The notes beneath the pieces are model-generated. The model had not been told where the DNA came from. It worked only from the letters and a program-made list of their open reading frames with translations, and searched no databases. Both the position numbers and the translations under genes were made by a program. Source: CAVSQX01 sp963730225 (GTDB lineage: Bacteria; Planctomycetota; Phycisphaerae; Tepidisphaerales; Tepidisphaeraceae). From it: DNA of 64,000 bases. Position 1 is the stretch's first letter; every line of letters begins with the position of its first letter. The DNA is taken from the NCBI GenBank assembly GCA_963730225.1, contig CAVSQX010000004.1:248001-312000 (forward strand), in the 5' to 3' direction. Shown here piece by piece: positions 27,061-35,319 of this stretch.

Positions 27061-27642
27061 TCAATGCCGATGGCCGATATGCGCGTTTCCCTCGATGCAG
27101 CAATACATTTCGTTCGAATCGTGCCCTTCAACTTCCACCTGGATCGTGCTGTGGTTGATGTGAAACCTTTTCTGCAACATCTCCACCACCGCCCGCAGAA
27201 TCTGCTGCCCTTCCCGCACCGTCTGCTCGGCCACCAGAATGTGCACCGAGCATGCCGTCGCCCCCGGCCCCACCGTCCACACATGCAAATCGTGTGCTCC
27301 AGCGACGCCCGGCGTACCGCAAATCGCATCCGCCACCTCCCCCACATCCAACCCCGCCGGCGACGCCTCCAGCAGAATCCCCACGCTCTCCTTCAGAATC
27401 CCCCAGCTGCTCCACAGGATCAGCCCGCCGATCAAAAACGACACGATCGGATCGGCAACGTTGGTCTTAAAAACCAGCACCAAAATCCCCGCCGCCATCA
27501 CCCCCGCCGCCGAAATCGCATCGCCGATCATGTGCAGCCGGGCCGATCGCACATTGATGTCATGCTGCGCGCCGCCGTGCAGCCAGAGGGCTATCAACAG
27601 ATTCACCGCGATCCCCACCGCCGCCGCCCGCTCATCACCCAT
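27061..27642 (-). CDS. Cation diffusion facilitator, C-terminal part (frameshifted)
   Basis: This frame carries the second half of a CDF-type zinc/cobalt efflux pump. It reads NVRSARLHMIGDAISAAGVM, with the His-x3-Asp of the second metal site in helix V. Then come VADPIVSFLIGGLILWSSWG and the cytosolic ferredoxin-like domain (AGAHDLHVWTVGPGATACSV; FHINHSTIQVEVEG) with a His-rich end (HIGHRH). The first half is in another frame (27603-27992). The two join by one base within the G-rich run 27621-27630. It is likely one gene, czcD-like, broken or misread at this point. Confidence 0.8.
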   Translation of the reverse strand: MGDERAAAVGIAVNLLIALWLHGGAQHDINVRSARLHMIGDAISAAGVMAAGILVLVFKTNVADPIVSFLIGGLILWSSWGILKESVGILLEASPAGLDVGEVADAICGTPGVAGAHDLHVWTVGPGATACSVHILVAEQTVREGQQILRAVVEMLQKRFHINHSTIQVEVEGHDSNEMYCCIEGNAHIGHRH

Positions 27643-27992
27643 CCGTTCACCGCCCGCCCATCGGCCAGCCGACCGATCGCCTGCCAGAAAATCACCAATG
27701 CAATCACCACCAGCGACACCGCGTTCACCAGCGCCGCCAGAATCCCCACCCGATGATATCCGTACGTCATGCTCGCATTGCTCGGCTTACGGGCGATCCA
27801 CACCGCATACCACGAAAACCCCAGCGCCGCCGCATCCGCAAAATTGTGCCCGCCGTCCGAAACCAGCGCCAAACTATGTGCCCACGACCCCGCCGCCAAC
27901 TCGCACACCACAAACCCCAACGTCAACCCCACCGCCCAACCGAGCTTCCTCCCCGAAACCCCATGCGAATGTCCATGACAATGCCCACTCAT
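27603..27992 (-). CDS. Cation diffusion facilitator, N-terminal part (frameshifted)
   Basis: N-terminal part of the same CDF pump. It starts with a His-rich loop (MSGHCHGHSHGVSG), then helix I and II with SHSLALVSDGGHNFADAAALG-like sequence (here AHSLALVSDGGHNFADAAA), whose His and Asp residues make the first metal site. MTYGYHRVGILAALVNAVSL is helix III. It ends VNGWVM, exactly where CDF proteins go into helix IV. After that the frame turns to SGRRRWGSR and stops, while the other frame continues DERAAAVGIAVNLLIALW. The metal is probably zinc or cobalt. Confidence 0.82.
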   Translation of the reverse strand: MSGHCHGHSHGVSGRKLGWAVGLTLGFVVCELAAGSWAHSLALVSDGGHNFADAAALGFSWYAVWIARKPSNASMTYGYHRVGILAALVNAVSLVVIALVIFWQAIGRLADGRAVNGWVMSGRRRWGSR

Positions 27993-28054
27993 TCACCCCG
28001 ATTTTAGCACAATCCGCCGCCGGTTTTGCATCCATCCACCGCCGTGCGCCCGCC

Positions 28055-28110
28055 CAATATCCCCTCCACTGGTACTCCGGGGGAGGGTTAGGGTGGGGGT
28101 CCCGCTGCCC
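28055..28110. repeat. GC-skewed intergenic repeat-like stretch
   Basis: A G-rich stretch on the + strand (GGGGGAGGGTTAGGGTGGGG and following) that would encode the PHPNPPPE-like peptide when read on the other strand. Short blocks of this sort are often seen between genes as dispersed repeats. Only one copy is in the window, so the call is tentative. Confidence 0.25.
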
Positions 28111-28123
28111 GCCGCCCGCTCCA

Positions 28124-28639
28124 CTACTGATCATTCCCCATCTGCTGGCTCGCTCCCTGATACCACGCCTTCGGCGCATGGTAAAAACGCAGGAACCCGT
28201 TGAAGAGAATCATCAGCCCCAAAACGCCACACACCATCCCCGCAAACCACGGCCCCTTGTTCCTCGCCGCCGGCGCCAGCGTGCAAAGAATCACGCCAAG
28301 TTGAACCAGCGTGAACGAAATCTCAAACCAGAAACTGCTCTCGACCAGGCTGTCGCGCGCGATCTGAAACTGTACCGCCCGTTGCTGCTGCTCCGTTTTT
28401 TCCTGCTGCTGACGATTCGCCAAATCCTCCAACTTCGCCCCCAGCGCCGTCAACGCCGCCGCCCGCTCCGGCGTCTCACCCCTGGCCAGCGCGTTCACCA
28501 GATCGCTCGATTGCTGCGCTTCATTCTGCTTGATGCTCTTCGCCTGATAATACGCCCACGTATCATTGACCTGCCCCTGCCGCAAAATCGCCTGTAGATT
28601 CGAAGCCCCCCACCGCCCGCTGGAAAGCGCCGCGATCAC
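28124..28639 (-). CDS. DUF4337-like membrane protein
   Basis: A protein of about 170 residues resembling DUF4337: the marker is NDTWAYYQAKSIKQNEAQQS, followed by a helical region with a coiled-coil Gln/Glu stretch (EDLANRQQQEKTEQQQRA). Two hydrophobic segments follow (SFTLVQLGVILCTLAP and FAGMVCGVLGLMILFNGF). Function unknown. The start given is a GTG at 28639. The N-terminal helix that the family has continues upstream in frame (WEDWATRSTAILAV), but no start codon is found there except an ATG at 28721 in another frame (MSEPNSTGSVEEG). A lost base near 28700-28720 is possible. Confidence 0.65.
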   Translation of the reverse strand: MIAALSSGRWGASNLQAILRQGQVNDTWAYYQAKSIKQNEAQQSSDLVNALARGETPERAAALTALGAKLEDLANRQQQEKTEQQQRAVQFQIARDSLVESSFWFEISFTLVQLGVILCTLAPAARNKGPWFAGMVCGVLGLMILFNGFLRFYHAPKAWYQGASQQMGNDQ

Positions 28640-28791
28640 CGCAAGAATCGCCGTCGACCTCGTCGCCCAATCCTCCCAACCGGCCCTCTTCGACAGATCC
28701 CGTTGAATTTGGTTCGCTCATGATGGCAAGCTTCTATCACTGGGTGTGGAGGGTGGTCAAACGTGTGAGCACGTGGCGACCGTCGCGCGGA

Positions 28792-29403
28792 TTATTCGTC
28801 ATGACCGTTTGCCGGAACTGGCTTGCCATCCCGAATTTTTACATCGGACCGGCAATAGACCGAGCGATTCCGCAGCTTCTTTGCCGGGTTCCTCACGCCG
28901 AATGTATGTGTTCTTCCGCCTCCACCCGCGCCTGCGGTGCTGCCTTCATATTTCCAGTCGGCCTTTTCAAGAAACACAACGTCCACTCGCCAGATCAGGA
29001 TGGGCTTGTGCACTTCGAACGATTCGGTCGGGTCGACCAGGTAGCGCCACACGATGTACCAGCCCGGATGATCGTAATGCGATTGGATCGCCCACGGGCG
29101 CTTGCTCCCCTTGCTCTCCAGGCAATGCTTCGGGTTGCCAGAGCCAAACCCGCGCCGGCACAAGTCGGGAAATCGTTGCTGAGCCGTGTACGAATGCCGG
29201 CTCTTTTCGTAATTGCTGAACGAATCCAGCGCCTTTGTGCCATATATTCCAACAATGGCACTGAAAACATTCGCTTGTTCGAAATAGATGTCGATCAGTT
29301 CAGCAAGTTCCTTATCCATGTACCCTATCGTGCGCCGAATTGAGCCGATGTCCAGACCCGCTGGCAACGGCACGCCCGTGTCGAAGTCACCCGTCCGCAC
29401 CAT
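28792..29403 (-). CDS. Putative type II restriction endonuclease
   Basis: A 203-residue protein whose start (29403, AAGGA 7 bases ahead) lies inside the end of the methyltransferase gene. That overlap suggests a restriction-modification pair. The sequence has HCLESKGSKRPWAIQSHYDH, with an E-x-K triad possible for a PD-(D/E)xK nuclease, and later LIWRVDVVFLEKADW. The C-terminal part is basic and Gly-rich (GGGGRTHTFGVRNPAKKLRN). I do not recognise a named family. The nuclease call depends on the neighbour and the motif, so it is uncertain. No helix-rich membrane segment is present. Confidence 0.5.
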   Translation of the reverse strand: MVRTGDFDTGVPLPAGLDIGSIRRTIGYMDKELAELIDIYFEQANVFSAIVGIYGTKALDSFSNYEKSRHSYTAQQRFPDLCRRGFGSGNPKHCLESKGSKRPWAIQSHYDHPGWYIVWRYLVDPTESFEVHKPILIWRVDVVFLEKADWKYEGSTAGAGGGGRTHTFGVRNPAKKLRNRSVYCRSDVKIRDGKPVPANGHDE

Positions 29404-30352
29404 CACGGTTCCTTTCCTTCATGTCCAGTTCAGCCAATCGTGGAATCGCCGTCGTTGCCATCGAGAAATATTCTTCGTTCACCTCAAGGCCGACGCTCTC
29501 CAAGCCGCAATGCGCGGCCGCGGCGATCGTGGACCCCGAGCCCATGAACGGATCCAGAATCACACCCTCTCCCATCGGCAGCGCCGCACGCACCAGCTGC
29601 CGCAGCAGCGCCTGTGGCTTGAGCGACGGGTGCGGCGCAATTTCACGCTCCGGCGATCTGGCCGGCGATGCGACGATCAAATCCTTGAACGGTTCATCCT
29701 TTGAAATGCGTCGTAACCCGCCCGTCTTCCACTTCCGCAAATTGTCCTGAACTCTCCCCGTGCACGGCTTGCGAAACAATCCCCATGGCTCCCAGCATGA
29801 CTTCGGCATCACCGACACCAGCGGAAATTCGTCGTGCGCATTCTTCGGCCGGTCACCGCCGCGCAGCGTGTGAACAACGCGGATAATCTCCCCGCGCTTC
29901 TCGAACCCCGCCCGCACAAACGGCTCGTACACCAGATGCGAAACAAGCGGATTGGTTGCTACAAACACATGCCCACCCGGCACCAGCGCCGGCAGCAGCA
30001 GCTCGGCGAACCGCCCGAAAAAATGCCGAAGACGTTCGTGATCGGCCGCCTTGAGAATCGTGAACCGCGGAAGCGGCGATCGCTGGTGACCGTCAAACGA
30101 CGGTGGAATGCGCCACACGCCACCCCGCCCCCGCTTCATTTTTTCCAGCTCGTTCTGCGAATACTCCAGCAGCCCATACGGCGGATCAGTAACCACCGCG
30201 TGAATGCTCTGCGGTTTCGCGTCCGCAAGCCATTCAAAAGCATCTGTGTGAAAGAGTCGATACGCCCCTCGCGCCGCTTCGGGCACGCTCACCGGAAACA
30301 TCTCCGCCTGCAACTCCCGACCCACCCGTCGCCTTGTTGCCGCCAGCGGCAT
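29387..30352 (-). CDS. Site-specific DNA methyltransferase (DPPY class, beta-type order)
   Basis: A 321-residue DNA methyltransferase. Catalytic motif IV is early (VVTDPPYGLLEYSQ, residues ~53-66) and the SAM-binding motif I is late (VILDPFMGSGSTIAAAAHCG), the beta-type order. D-P-P-Y favours N6-adenine methylation. The variable middle is the likely target recognition domain (WRIPPSFDGHQRSPLPRF, CWEPWGLFRKPCTGRV). HPSLKPQALLRQLVRAALP precedes motif I as usual. The start MPLAATRRR at 30352 has GGGAG 6 bases ahead; a start at 30403 would add 17 residues. The gene overlaps the putative endonuclease by 17 bases. Confidence 0.88.
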   Translation of the reverse strand: MPLAATRRRVGRELQAEMFPVSVPEAARGAYRLFHTDAFEWLADAKPQSIHAVVTDPPYGLLEYSQNELEKMKRGRGGVWRIPPSFDGHQRSPLPRFTILKAADHERLRHFFGRFAELLLPALVPGGHVFVATNPLVSHLVYEPFVRAGFEKRGEIIRVVHTLRGGDRPKNAHDEFPLVSVMPKSCWEPWGLFRKPCTGRVQDNLRKWKTGGLRRISKDEPFKDLIVASPARSPEREIAPHPSLKPQALLRQLVRAALPMGEGVILDPFMGSGSTIAAAAHCGLESVGLEVNEEYFSMATTAIPRLAELDMKERNRDGADG

Positions 30353-30446
30353 CGTCGCTCCCTTCTTCCGGGTTAACTGTGCCCTAACGGTAACAACCGC
30401 CACCCCCCGCGTCCAATTTTAGATCGTTTGTGTCCAAGCCCCAAAA

Positions 30447-30940
30447 TTGACCGTCAGCCGTCGCTTCGATATCGTTTGCCGTCACAGGCACATCGGAATT
30501 CCCGAGGGACGACGCAAGTCACAGCTACCGCCCGGCAACGCGCCAACACCGCTGAATTACGCCCAGCCCTCCGGCCGCACCGATTTGCGAACCGTTGCCG
30601 TTCGCCAGCGGGCCATCGTTCTATGCATCCTTGGTTACCTTGTCCTCTTCGCTTTGCAGTTCGCCGTTCCACCCCAGCTCCGCCTGCTTCTGGGCCTGGC
30701 GGCGTTCGCCGTTTCGATCACCTCCGCCGTCTTCGTTTTCATGCTCGCCCTGGCTCTCTACAACACCGCCACCGGAATCGTAATGGGCATCCTCACCCTC
30801 GTCCCTCTGATCGGCCTGATCGTGTTGCTGGTCATCAACGGCAAAGCCACAAAAGTTCTCCGCGCCCACGGCATTCGAGTCGGGCTCCTGGCGCAAAGAC
30901 CTCGCAGATTCCCGATGCGGGACAGATCACGTTGCAGTGA
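30447..30940 (+). CDS. Small membrane protein, frameshifted at its C-terminus
   Basis: About 150 residues with three or four membrane helices: AIVLCILGYLVLFALQFAVP, LRLLLGLAAFAVSITSAVFV, FMLALALYNTATGIVMG and TLVPLIGLIVLLVING. After KATKVLRAHGIRVGLL the frame runs on into basic, unlike sequence. The neighbouring frame gives GAKTSQIPDAGQITLQ and a stop at 30938-30940, a better ending. One base seems to be missing near 30889-30891. The start is uncertain: the TTG at 30447 is a guess, and the conserved-looking part begins around LPPGNAPTPLNYAQPSG. The family is unknown. Confidence 0.5.
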
Positions 30941-31060
30941 AGTCACGCAGCGGCTTCGCGGTAGGCGAAACGCTCGCGGTCCCAGAACTGCAGCGGCGGG
31001 CATCGCCGCACTCAGTTCGCCAGGCTCCGTCCAATCCAGGCGCCTTTTCGTGCAATTGGA

Positions 31061-31718
31061 TCACTTGGCCCTGTCTAGCCGCTTCCGCGCGAGACGCCCA
31101 GCCACCGGCTCCTTCGACTGGAGCCTGCGGAGAACCGCGTCGATGAATTCCTCAACATCGTCGACCCACCTTCCGACCTCCCCCGCGTCGATTTTTCTTG
31201 GCGTTCCGTGTCCGTGTTCGTTAGCCGGGTTTCTGTCGCTTTCGTGAACTATTTTGTGCCGTCGTTTCATTGGGGGTTCAAGAACGGGGAGCAGCGCTGC
31301 GAAGGTGTCCGTGTTGAACCCCAACTTGGACAGCGCCTTGAGAACGTCGTGGCGATTGTTAAACGTTTCGCGCTCGAGATGGATCGCAATAAGCTCATTA
31401 AGGTATTCATCGATGGTCCTCCCCCTGTGTGCCGCGAGCTCCGCGACCGTAATCTTCTCTTTGCGCCTCTCGCGGTCGAAACTAACTTCCTTCATGTGTT
31501 CGGCCTGCGCCAGCGGCAGTTTCCACGCAAGCAACCCGCGTAGGACGTTCCTCGAGGGTTGCGTGCAGCATTACGACGGCGGAGCGCACGATGTCCACTC
31601 TCGCGTCCGTTATGCCAGTTCCTTCGGCTGCGACTCGAAGAAGGTTTCTCACTCGCGCGATATTGTAACCAAATCGCGTTTGGACCTTGCCGAGCGGCGT
31701 CTTCGGAGCCGGTGCCAT
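31061..31718 (-). CDS. HEPN-domain protein (RiboL-PSP-like), frameshifted
   Basis: Two frames join into one protein of about 218 residues. The first (31718 down to ~31541) starts MAPAPKTPLGKVQTRFGYNI and reaches VVMLHATLEER. The second carries on LRGLLAWKLPLAQAEHMKEV to the stop at 31061. The switch lies at about 31541-31546 (one extra base). The second half has KRRHKIVHESDRN, an R-x4-H motif as in HEPN ribonucleases, within a helical bundle (VEEFIDAVLRRLQ). HEPN proteins are often toxins or parts of defence modules. No antitoxin is seen next to it. In the frame as given, no active-site-containing product would be made from the first start. Confidence 0.6.
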
Positions 31719-31987
31719 ATTCGGAATCCTAACCCTCGGATCGCGGGCAGCAACCGCGGCAGCCCTGTCTAATCAACGTTCCCCGAAAGGCAGCGAATCC
31801 CACCGGCCGAACAACTTTGCACAATACTATCCCGCAACGGCAGATCGGCCAAATGCGAACAATTGCAAGTCAGGAGATCCGCGGAATAGAGCCTGACATG
31901 CAACACTTTTCGCTCAAGAAACGGGGTCAGCCTGTGCGCCAGTTCGTAACCAACGTTCCAACAGCAACTTCGACCCCGCAGAATAGT

Positions 31988-32035
31988 TAGCGTACACTAG
32001 TCACATTTTGAATAGTGTCGCATTCTGTCGCATTT
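31988..32035 (+). promoter_or_regulatory. TGTCGCAT double-site element upstream of tRNA-Gly
   Basis: TAGCGTACACTAGTCACATT leads into AATAGTGTCGCATTCTGTCG and CATTTG. The two TGTCGCAT octamers (32016-32023, 32026-32033) are 10 bases apart. This matches, with a few changes, the element at 18467-18512 on the other strand, about 13.5 kb away. It could be an operator or promoter-linked repeat. Confidence 0.5.
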
Positions 32036-32063
32036 GTTGCGTCGCCTTAGATCGATTCCTACA

Positions 32064-32102
32064 GGGTATGCGCATACCCGCAGGTATGCGCCAAGCGCAT
32101 AC
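32064..32102. repeat. Palindromic GTATGCGC block
   Basis: GGGTATGCGCATACCC (32064-32079) is a perfect 16-base palindrome. Directly after it, GTATGCGC and GCGCATAC (32084-32102) form a hairpin with a 3-base loop CAA, followed by TTTTG. The half-site GTATGCGC is thus used repeatedly. It could be a dimeric regulator site or a terminator-like fold. Confidence 0.55.
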
Positions 32103-32268
32103 TTTTGTCCGCACTTCGCGTCCGGAGAAAACTTCATCCGCATCCGACAACTATCATCGGGCAACTGGCAATAGGAAATCGGACTTCGGCGAGTTCAGTC
32201 GAGCCGCAACGGCCCGCGCGCTTGCCGGCCCCAACAGACCGGGTATCGTAGATTCGTTGAACGTATCT

Positions 32269-32340
32269 GCGGGCGTAATTCAGTGGTAGAATGCAGCCTT
32301 CCCAAGGCTGACGTCGTGGGTTCGAATCCCATCGCCCGCT
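32269..32340 (+). tRNA. tRNA-Gly (anticodon CCC)
   Basis: A 72-base cloverleaf: acceptor GCGGGCG/CGCCCGC with discriminator T, D stem ATTC/GAAT, anticodon stem CAGCC/GGCTG with loop TTCCCAA (anticodon CCC, reading GGG), and T arm GTGGG-TTCGAAT-CCCAT. CCA is not encoded. Confidence 0.97.
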
Positions 32341-32465
32341 TTGCCTCTGCGGACCGCTTGCAATTTCTGCGCGGTCGGTTACCCTCTTGAAATCCGGGCT
32401 CGCCTTGGCGGATGCCAAGTGGATGTTGCGAGTCTGAGCCAAACAAACGCTACATGGAGGTAGCC

Positions 32466-33266
32466 ATGCCGTCGAATCATTCCAAATATCTGTTATGGGC
32501 CGTCAATGCCGTGGCAGCTTCGTCGCTGCTGGTGGGACTTTTTGGCTGCGCCGACGCTTTCACATACGCCAACGACGCCCGGGCCGAAGGCTTGGCGCTT
32601 TACAATCAGGGCGATTATGCCGACGCGGAGGCTTCATTTGCCAACGCGGCCCGGCAGGATCCGCGCGATTACAAGTCTTATTATTACATGGGTTCCAGCT
32701 ACGATCAGCTTCAGGCGTATCAGCAGGCGATCGGCTCGTATCGAACCTGCCTTTCGGTGATGTCGCTCACCTTGCTCGGCAAGAACGACACGCCGTTCCG
32801 CTACCGCGCTCTCGACGCCCTGGCCACCGCGATATCGCACAGCTCAACGCACGGCCTGGAAACCGTTGCCCTGGAGCAAAAGTGCGCCGGCAAGGCGTTG
32901 GTGGAAGATCAGTGGCTGTTGGCCAAGATTTACCGCTACACCGGCGACGCCGACGCGGCGGTCGATGCGTACAACAAAGCCGTGCTGATCGCCAACGACA
33001 ATTTCACGCTGACCAAGGAAGCGGGACTTTATGAGGAAACCCTCGGCCAGAAACAGCACGCCATCTATGCCCTTCGGCATGCGTATGCCGTCGATCCTCA
33101 GGATCAGCAGGTTTCCGACGCCCTGCATCGACTGGGCGTATCGCCCGACGTAAGTGCCATTGACAATCACGGTTTAGCGCAGCCGGCCGCTTATCGCGGC
33201 TCGACGGTGGAATGGGAAGTCGCTCCCGCCGCTCCAACACCGACCGCGCAGACGCCGCAAAACTGA
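32466..33266 (+). CDS. TPR-repeat lipoprotein
   Basis: A 266-residue exported lipoprotein: a signal peptide ends in SLLVGLFGC, a good lipobox with the Cys near residue 27. The mature part carries tetratricopeptide-like repeats (GLALYNQGDYADAEASFANA, MGSSYDQLQAYQQAIGSY, LAKIYRYTGDADAAVDAYNK and EETLGQKQHAIYALRHAYAV). It ends in a Pro/Thr-rich tail. TPR lipoproteins often scaffold envelope complexes; the partner is not known. The ATG at 32466 has GGAGG 6 bases upstream. A terminator follows at 33426. Confidence 0.85.
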   Translation: MPSNHSKYLLWAVNAVAASSLLVGLFGCADAFTYANDARAEGLALYNQGDYADAEASFANAARQDPRDYKSYYYMGSSYDQLQAYQQAIGSYRTCLSVMSLTLLGKNDTPFRYRALDALATAISHSSTHGLETVALEQKCAGKALVEDQWLLAKIYRYTGDADAAVDAYNKAVLIANDNFTLTKEAGLYEETLGQKQHAIYALRHAYAVDPQDQQVSDALHRLGVSPDVSAIDNHGLAQPAAYRGSTVEWEVAPAAPTPTAQTPQN

Positions 33267-33425
33267 CGATCGGGTTTCCGGCCAATTTCCACGACGAGCC
33301 GCTCCAACGCGCGGGGCTGAAGGATCGCATCGTCGGATTTTTTGTCGAATGCCGAAGATTCATTTGCAACCGCCGGCCGCGGCGCGGTAGATTATGGGAC
33401 GTTGTTGGAGGAAGAAATGCTCCCC

Positions 33426-33455
33426 GGCCGCGGTTAACGCCGCGGCCCTTTTTCT
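33426..33455 (+). terminator. Rho-independent terminator
   Basis: GGCCGCGG (33426-33433), a 6-base loop, CCGCGGCC (33440-33447), then C and TTTTT. It lies 160 bases after the TPR lipoprotein gene and just before the convergent operon end. Confidence 0.75.
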
Positions 33456-33471
33456 TGACCAGTGCTTTTGC

Positions 33472-35319
33472 TCACTCGGCCTCACGCAATGAAACCGGCG
33501 GCAGAAACTGCCCGGCCGGTTCTCGTCGCCACCAAGCCCCGCTGGCTTTCCGCTGGGCCATCGTCGTGAAATGGTACTCATACGAAAGCGCCCGAATGTA
33601 ACGCGGCGGATGATCCGGAAACGGATTCTCCCCCATCAACCCCAACACCTGCGGCGAGCCCTGTAGAAGTCGCACCACGAAATTAACGAACCACGGATTC
33701 TGCTGCACATCCCCCAGTGCCGCGAACCACATCTGCCAATCCAGCCGCGGCATCAGCGGCGTGGTGAACATCGGCCGGCGATCCAGATCGCCGGGCTTGT
33801 ACTTGAATTGGTACTCCTTCCAATTCTTTCCGTCGTCGCTGCCTTCCACGACGATCTCCAACCGCGATGTCGTCATCACGCGGAATAATCCGTAGCTGTT
33901 GATCGTGCGAAACGGCTCGATCGATTCCCGCGCATCGTTCAATCGGGCTGGCCAGTGAACCGATGGCTCAACGTCTTCAACCGACTGCATCAGCGTGACG
34001 GCCCCGATCGCCAGCGCCAGCGGAGCGGTGATCCAAATCGGCCAGCTGCGCCAGCGCGGACATCGCTGGATGGCCCGCGGCCCCAACCGCCGGCGCAGCC
34101 ATTTCGGCCAAACCGGATCGTCCAGCGCCACGATGCAAAGCACGATCGTCAGAAGATTGAAGAACCCATAATTTCCGCTGCCGGCGATCAGCAATTGAAA
34201 GCCGACAATTCCGCAAACCGCCGCCAGACGCACACGCCGTGGGAAAAACAAAAGCGGCGGAAGACAGAGTTCGGCGAAGAACATCACGCCGACGCTGAAT
34301 TTGCCGAACCAACTCGGAAGTTGCTGAAGATACCAGGCCGTCCACGTCGGCAGCGGCTGGGTTTCGTAATGGTATTTGAGCGCCGTCCACGTTCGCCAGG
34401 TGACATCGCCGCTGGTCAGCTTGAGGACGCCGGAAAAGAACATCACGCGAAACAGCAGCCATTTCAGCAGCCAGCGGGCGATGACCGACGGCGCATATTC
34501 GTCGCAGACACTCGATCTCCAGCGCCATGGAGCAATAAAGATCGCAAGGAATCCGGTCTCGAGCAGCAGGCAATCCCACTGAAATGCCAGAAAATCCTGC
34601 CCCGCGACCACCAGCGAGAGATAACAAACCCAAAGCAGAATCAGCACCACGACGGGAAACACACCTGCTATCAGCAGCACCGACAACACGCAGCCACCAC
34701 AGCAAAGCAGATGAAGAAACCGATCGCTGGAGTTCAGCCAGCAGAGCGTCGGCAGCAGCCGATACCGCTCGGGGCCGATGTTCTGCGCGATCTGCTGAAG
34801 ATAGGAGTGGATTGGCAAAATGCCGTTGCTGCCGATCAAGCCGTCAATCTGCATCCAGATCGTTACGAATGCGATCAGATAGACGACGCCCAACGCGGCC
34901 AGGAATAATCTACGGGTGAGTACATGCGTTGGCGGCTCGGTGCATGTTCCGATCAGCAGCTTGTCGATTCGGTCGGCGGCGTTTCGATGTGCGGCGACCG
35001 GGCGGTAAACGAATCGCGCCAGCGCAGTGAAGCCCGGAATGTGCTGATCCGCCCAAAAAAGTCCGCGCCAATGCCCGGCGAGGCTCAGGGCGCGAAACAC
35101 AGCCGTCGGCCCGCTGAAAATCTGGCCGCCCGGCTCGATCAATTGCATTTCCGAAGCGAACTTCCAGAGCGGAATTTCCGGGAATCGGCCGGCGGCCTGC
35201 TGATAGGGTTCATAATCGACCAAATCCCCCGTGCGATTTTTCCAGCGCTGCACCCATCGCCGGCAGAAAGCGCAATGGCCATCGAAAACCAGAAGCGGCT
35301 TGGACCTATCGTCCGTCAT
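33472..35319 (-). CDS. DCC thiol-oxidoreductase-like / lipase maturation factor fusion
   Basis: A 615-residue membrane protein. Residues 1-120 look like a DCC (DUF393) domain: LLVFDGHCAFCRRWVQRWK with the C-x-x-C motif, and ALSLAGHWRGLFWADQHIPG. After that come about nine membrane segments of the lipase maturation factor (LMF) family: GLIGSNGILPIHSYLQQIA, GQDFLAFQWDCLLLETGFLA, KLTSGDVTWRTWTALKYHYE and NYGFFNLLTIVLC. A soluble end has FRTINSYGLFRVMTTSRLEI and WFVNFVVRLLQGSPQVLGL. LMF1 helps lipases fold in animals; the bacterial role is unknown. It is the last gene of the operon behind the cobalamin riboswitch and overlaps the prepilin-like gene by 14 bases. Confidence 0.88.
   Translation of the reverse strand: MTDDRSKPLLVFDGHCAFCRRWVQRWKNRTGDLVDYEPYQQAAGRFPEIPLWKFASEMQLIEPGGQIFSGPTAVFRALSLAGHWRGLFWADQHIPGFTALARFVYRPVAAHRNAADRIDKLLIGTCTEPPTHVLTRRLFLAALGVVYLIAFVTIWMQIDGLIGSNGILPIHSYLQQIAQNIGPERYRLLPTLCWLNSSDRFLHLLCCGGCVLSVLLIAGVFPVVVLILLWVCYLSLVVAGQDFLAFQWDCLLLETGFLAIFIAPWRWRSSVCDEYAPSVIARWLLKWLLFRVMFFSGVLKLTSGDVTWRTWTALKYHYETQPLPTWTAWYLQQLPSWFGKFSVGVMFFAELCLPPLLFFPRRVRLAAVCGIVGFQLLIAGSGNYGFFNLLTIVLCIVALDDPVWPKWLRRRLGPRAIQRCPRWRSWPIWITAPLALAIGAVTLMQSVEDVEPSVHWPARLNDARESIEPFRTINSYGLFRVMTTSRLEIVVEGSDDGKNWKEYQFKYKPGDLDRRPMFTTPLMPRLDWQMWFAALGDVQQNPWFVNFVVRLLQGSPQVLGLMGENPFPDHPPRYIRALSYEYHFTTMAQRKASGAWWRREPAGQFLPPVSLREAE

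Larger units (their letters stand above)
31719..32268. other. Spacer before tRNA-Gly
   Basis: No gene is supported here over 550 bases. It holds an inverted GGGGTC/GACCCC pair (near 31923 and 31970). It also holds the TGTCGCAT double-site element (31988-32035) and the palindromic block at 32064-32102. Base composition is more AT-rich than its neighbours. Confidence 0.5.

Noticed and set aside
31923..31975. GGGGTC/GACCCC inverted pair as a terminator
   Set aside because: The loop is about 40 bases long and no T-run follows.
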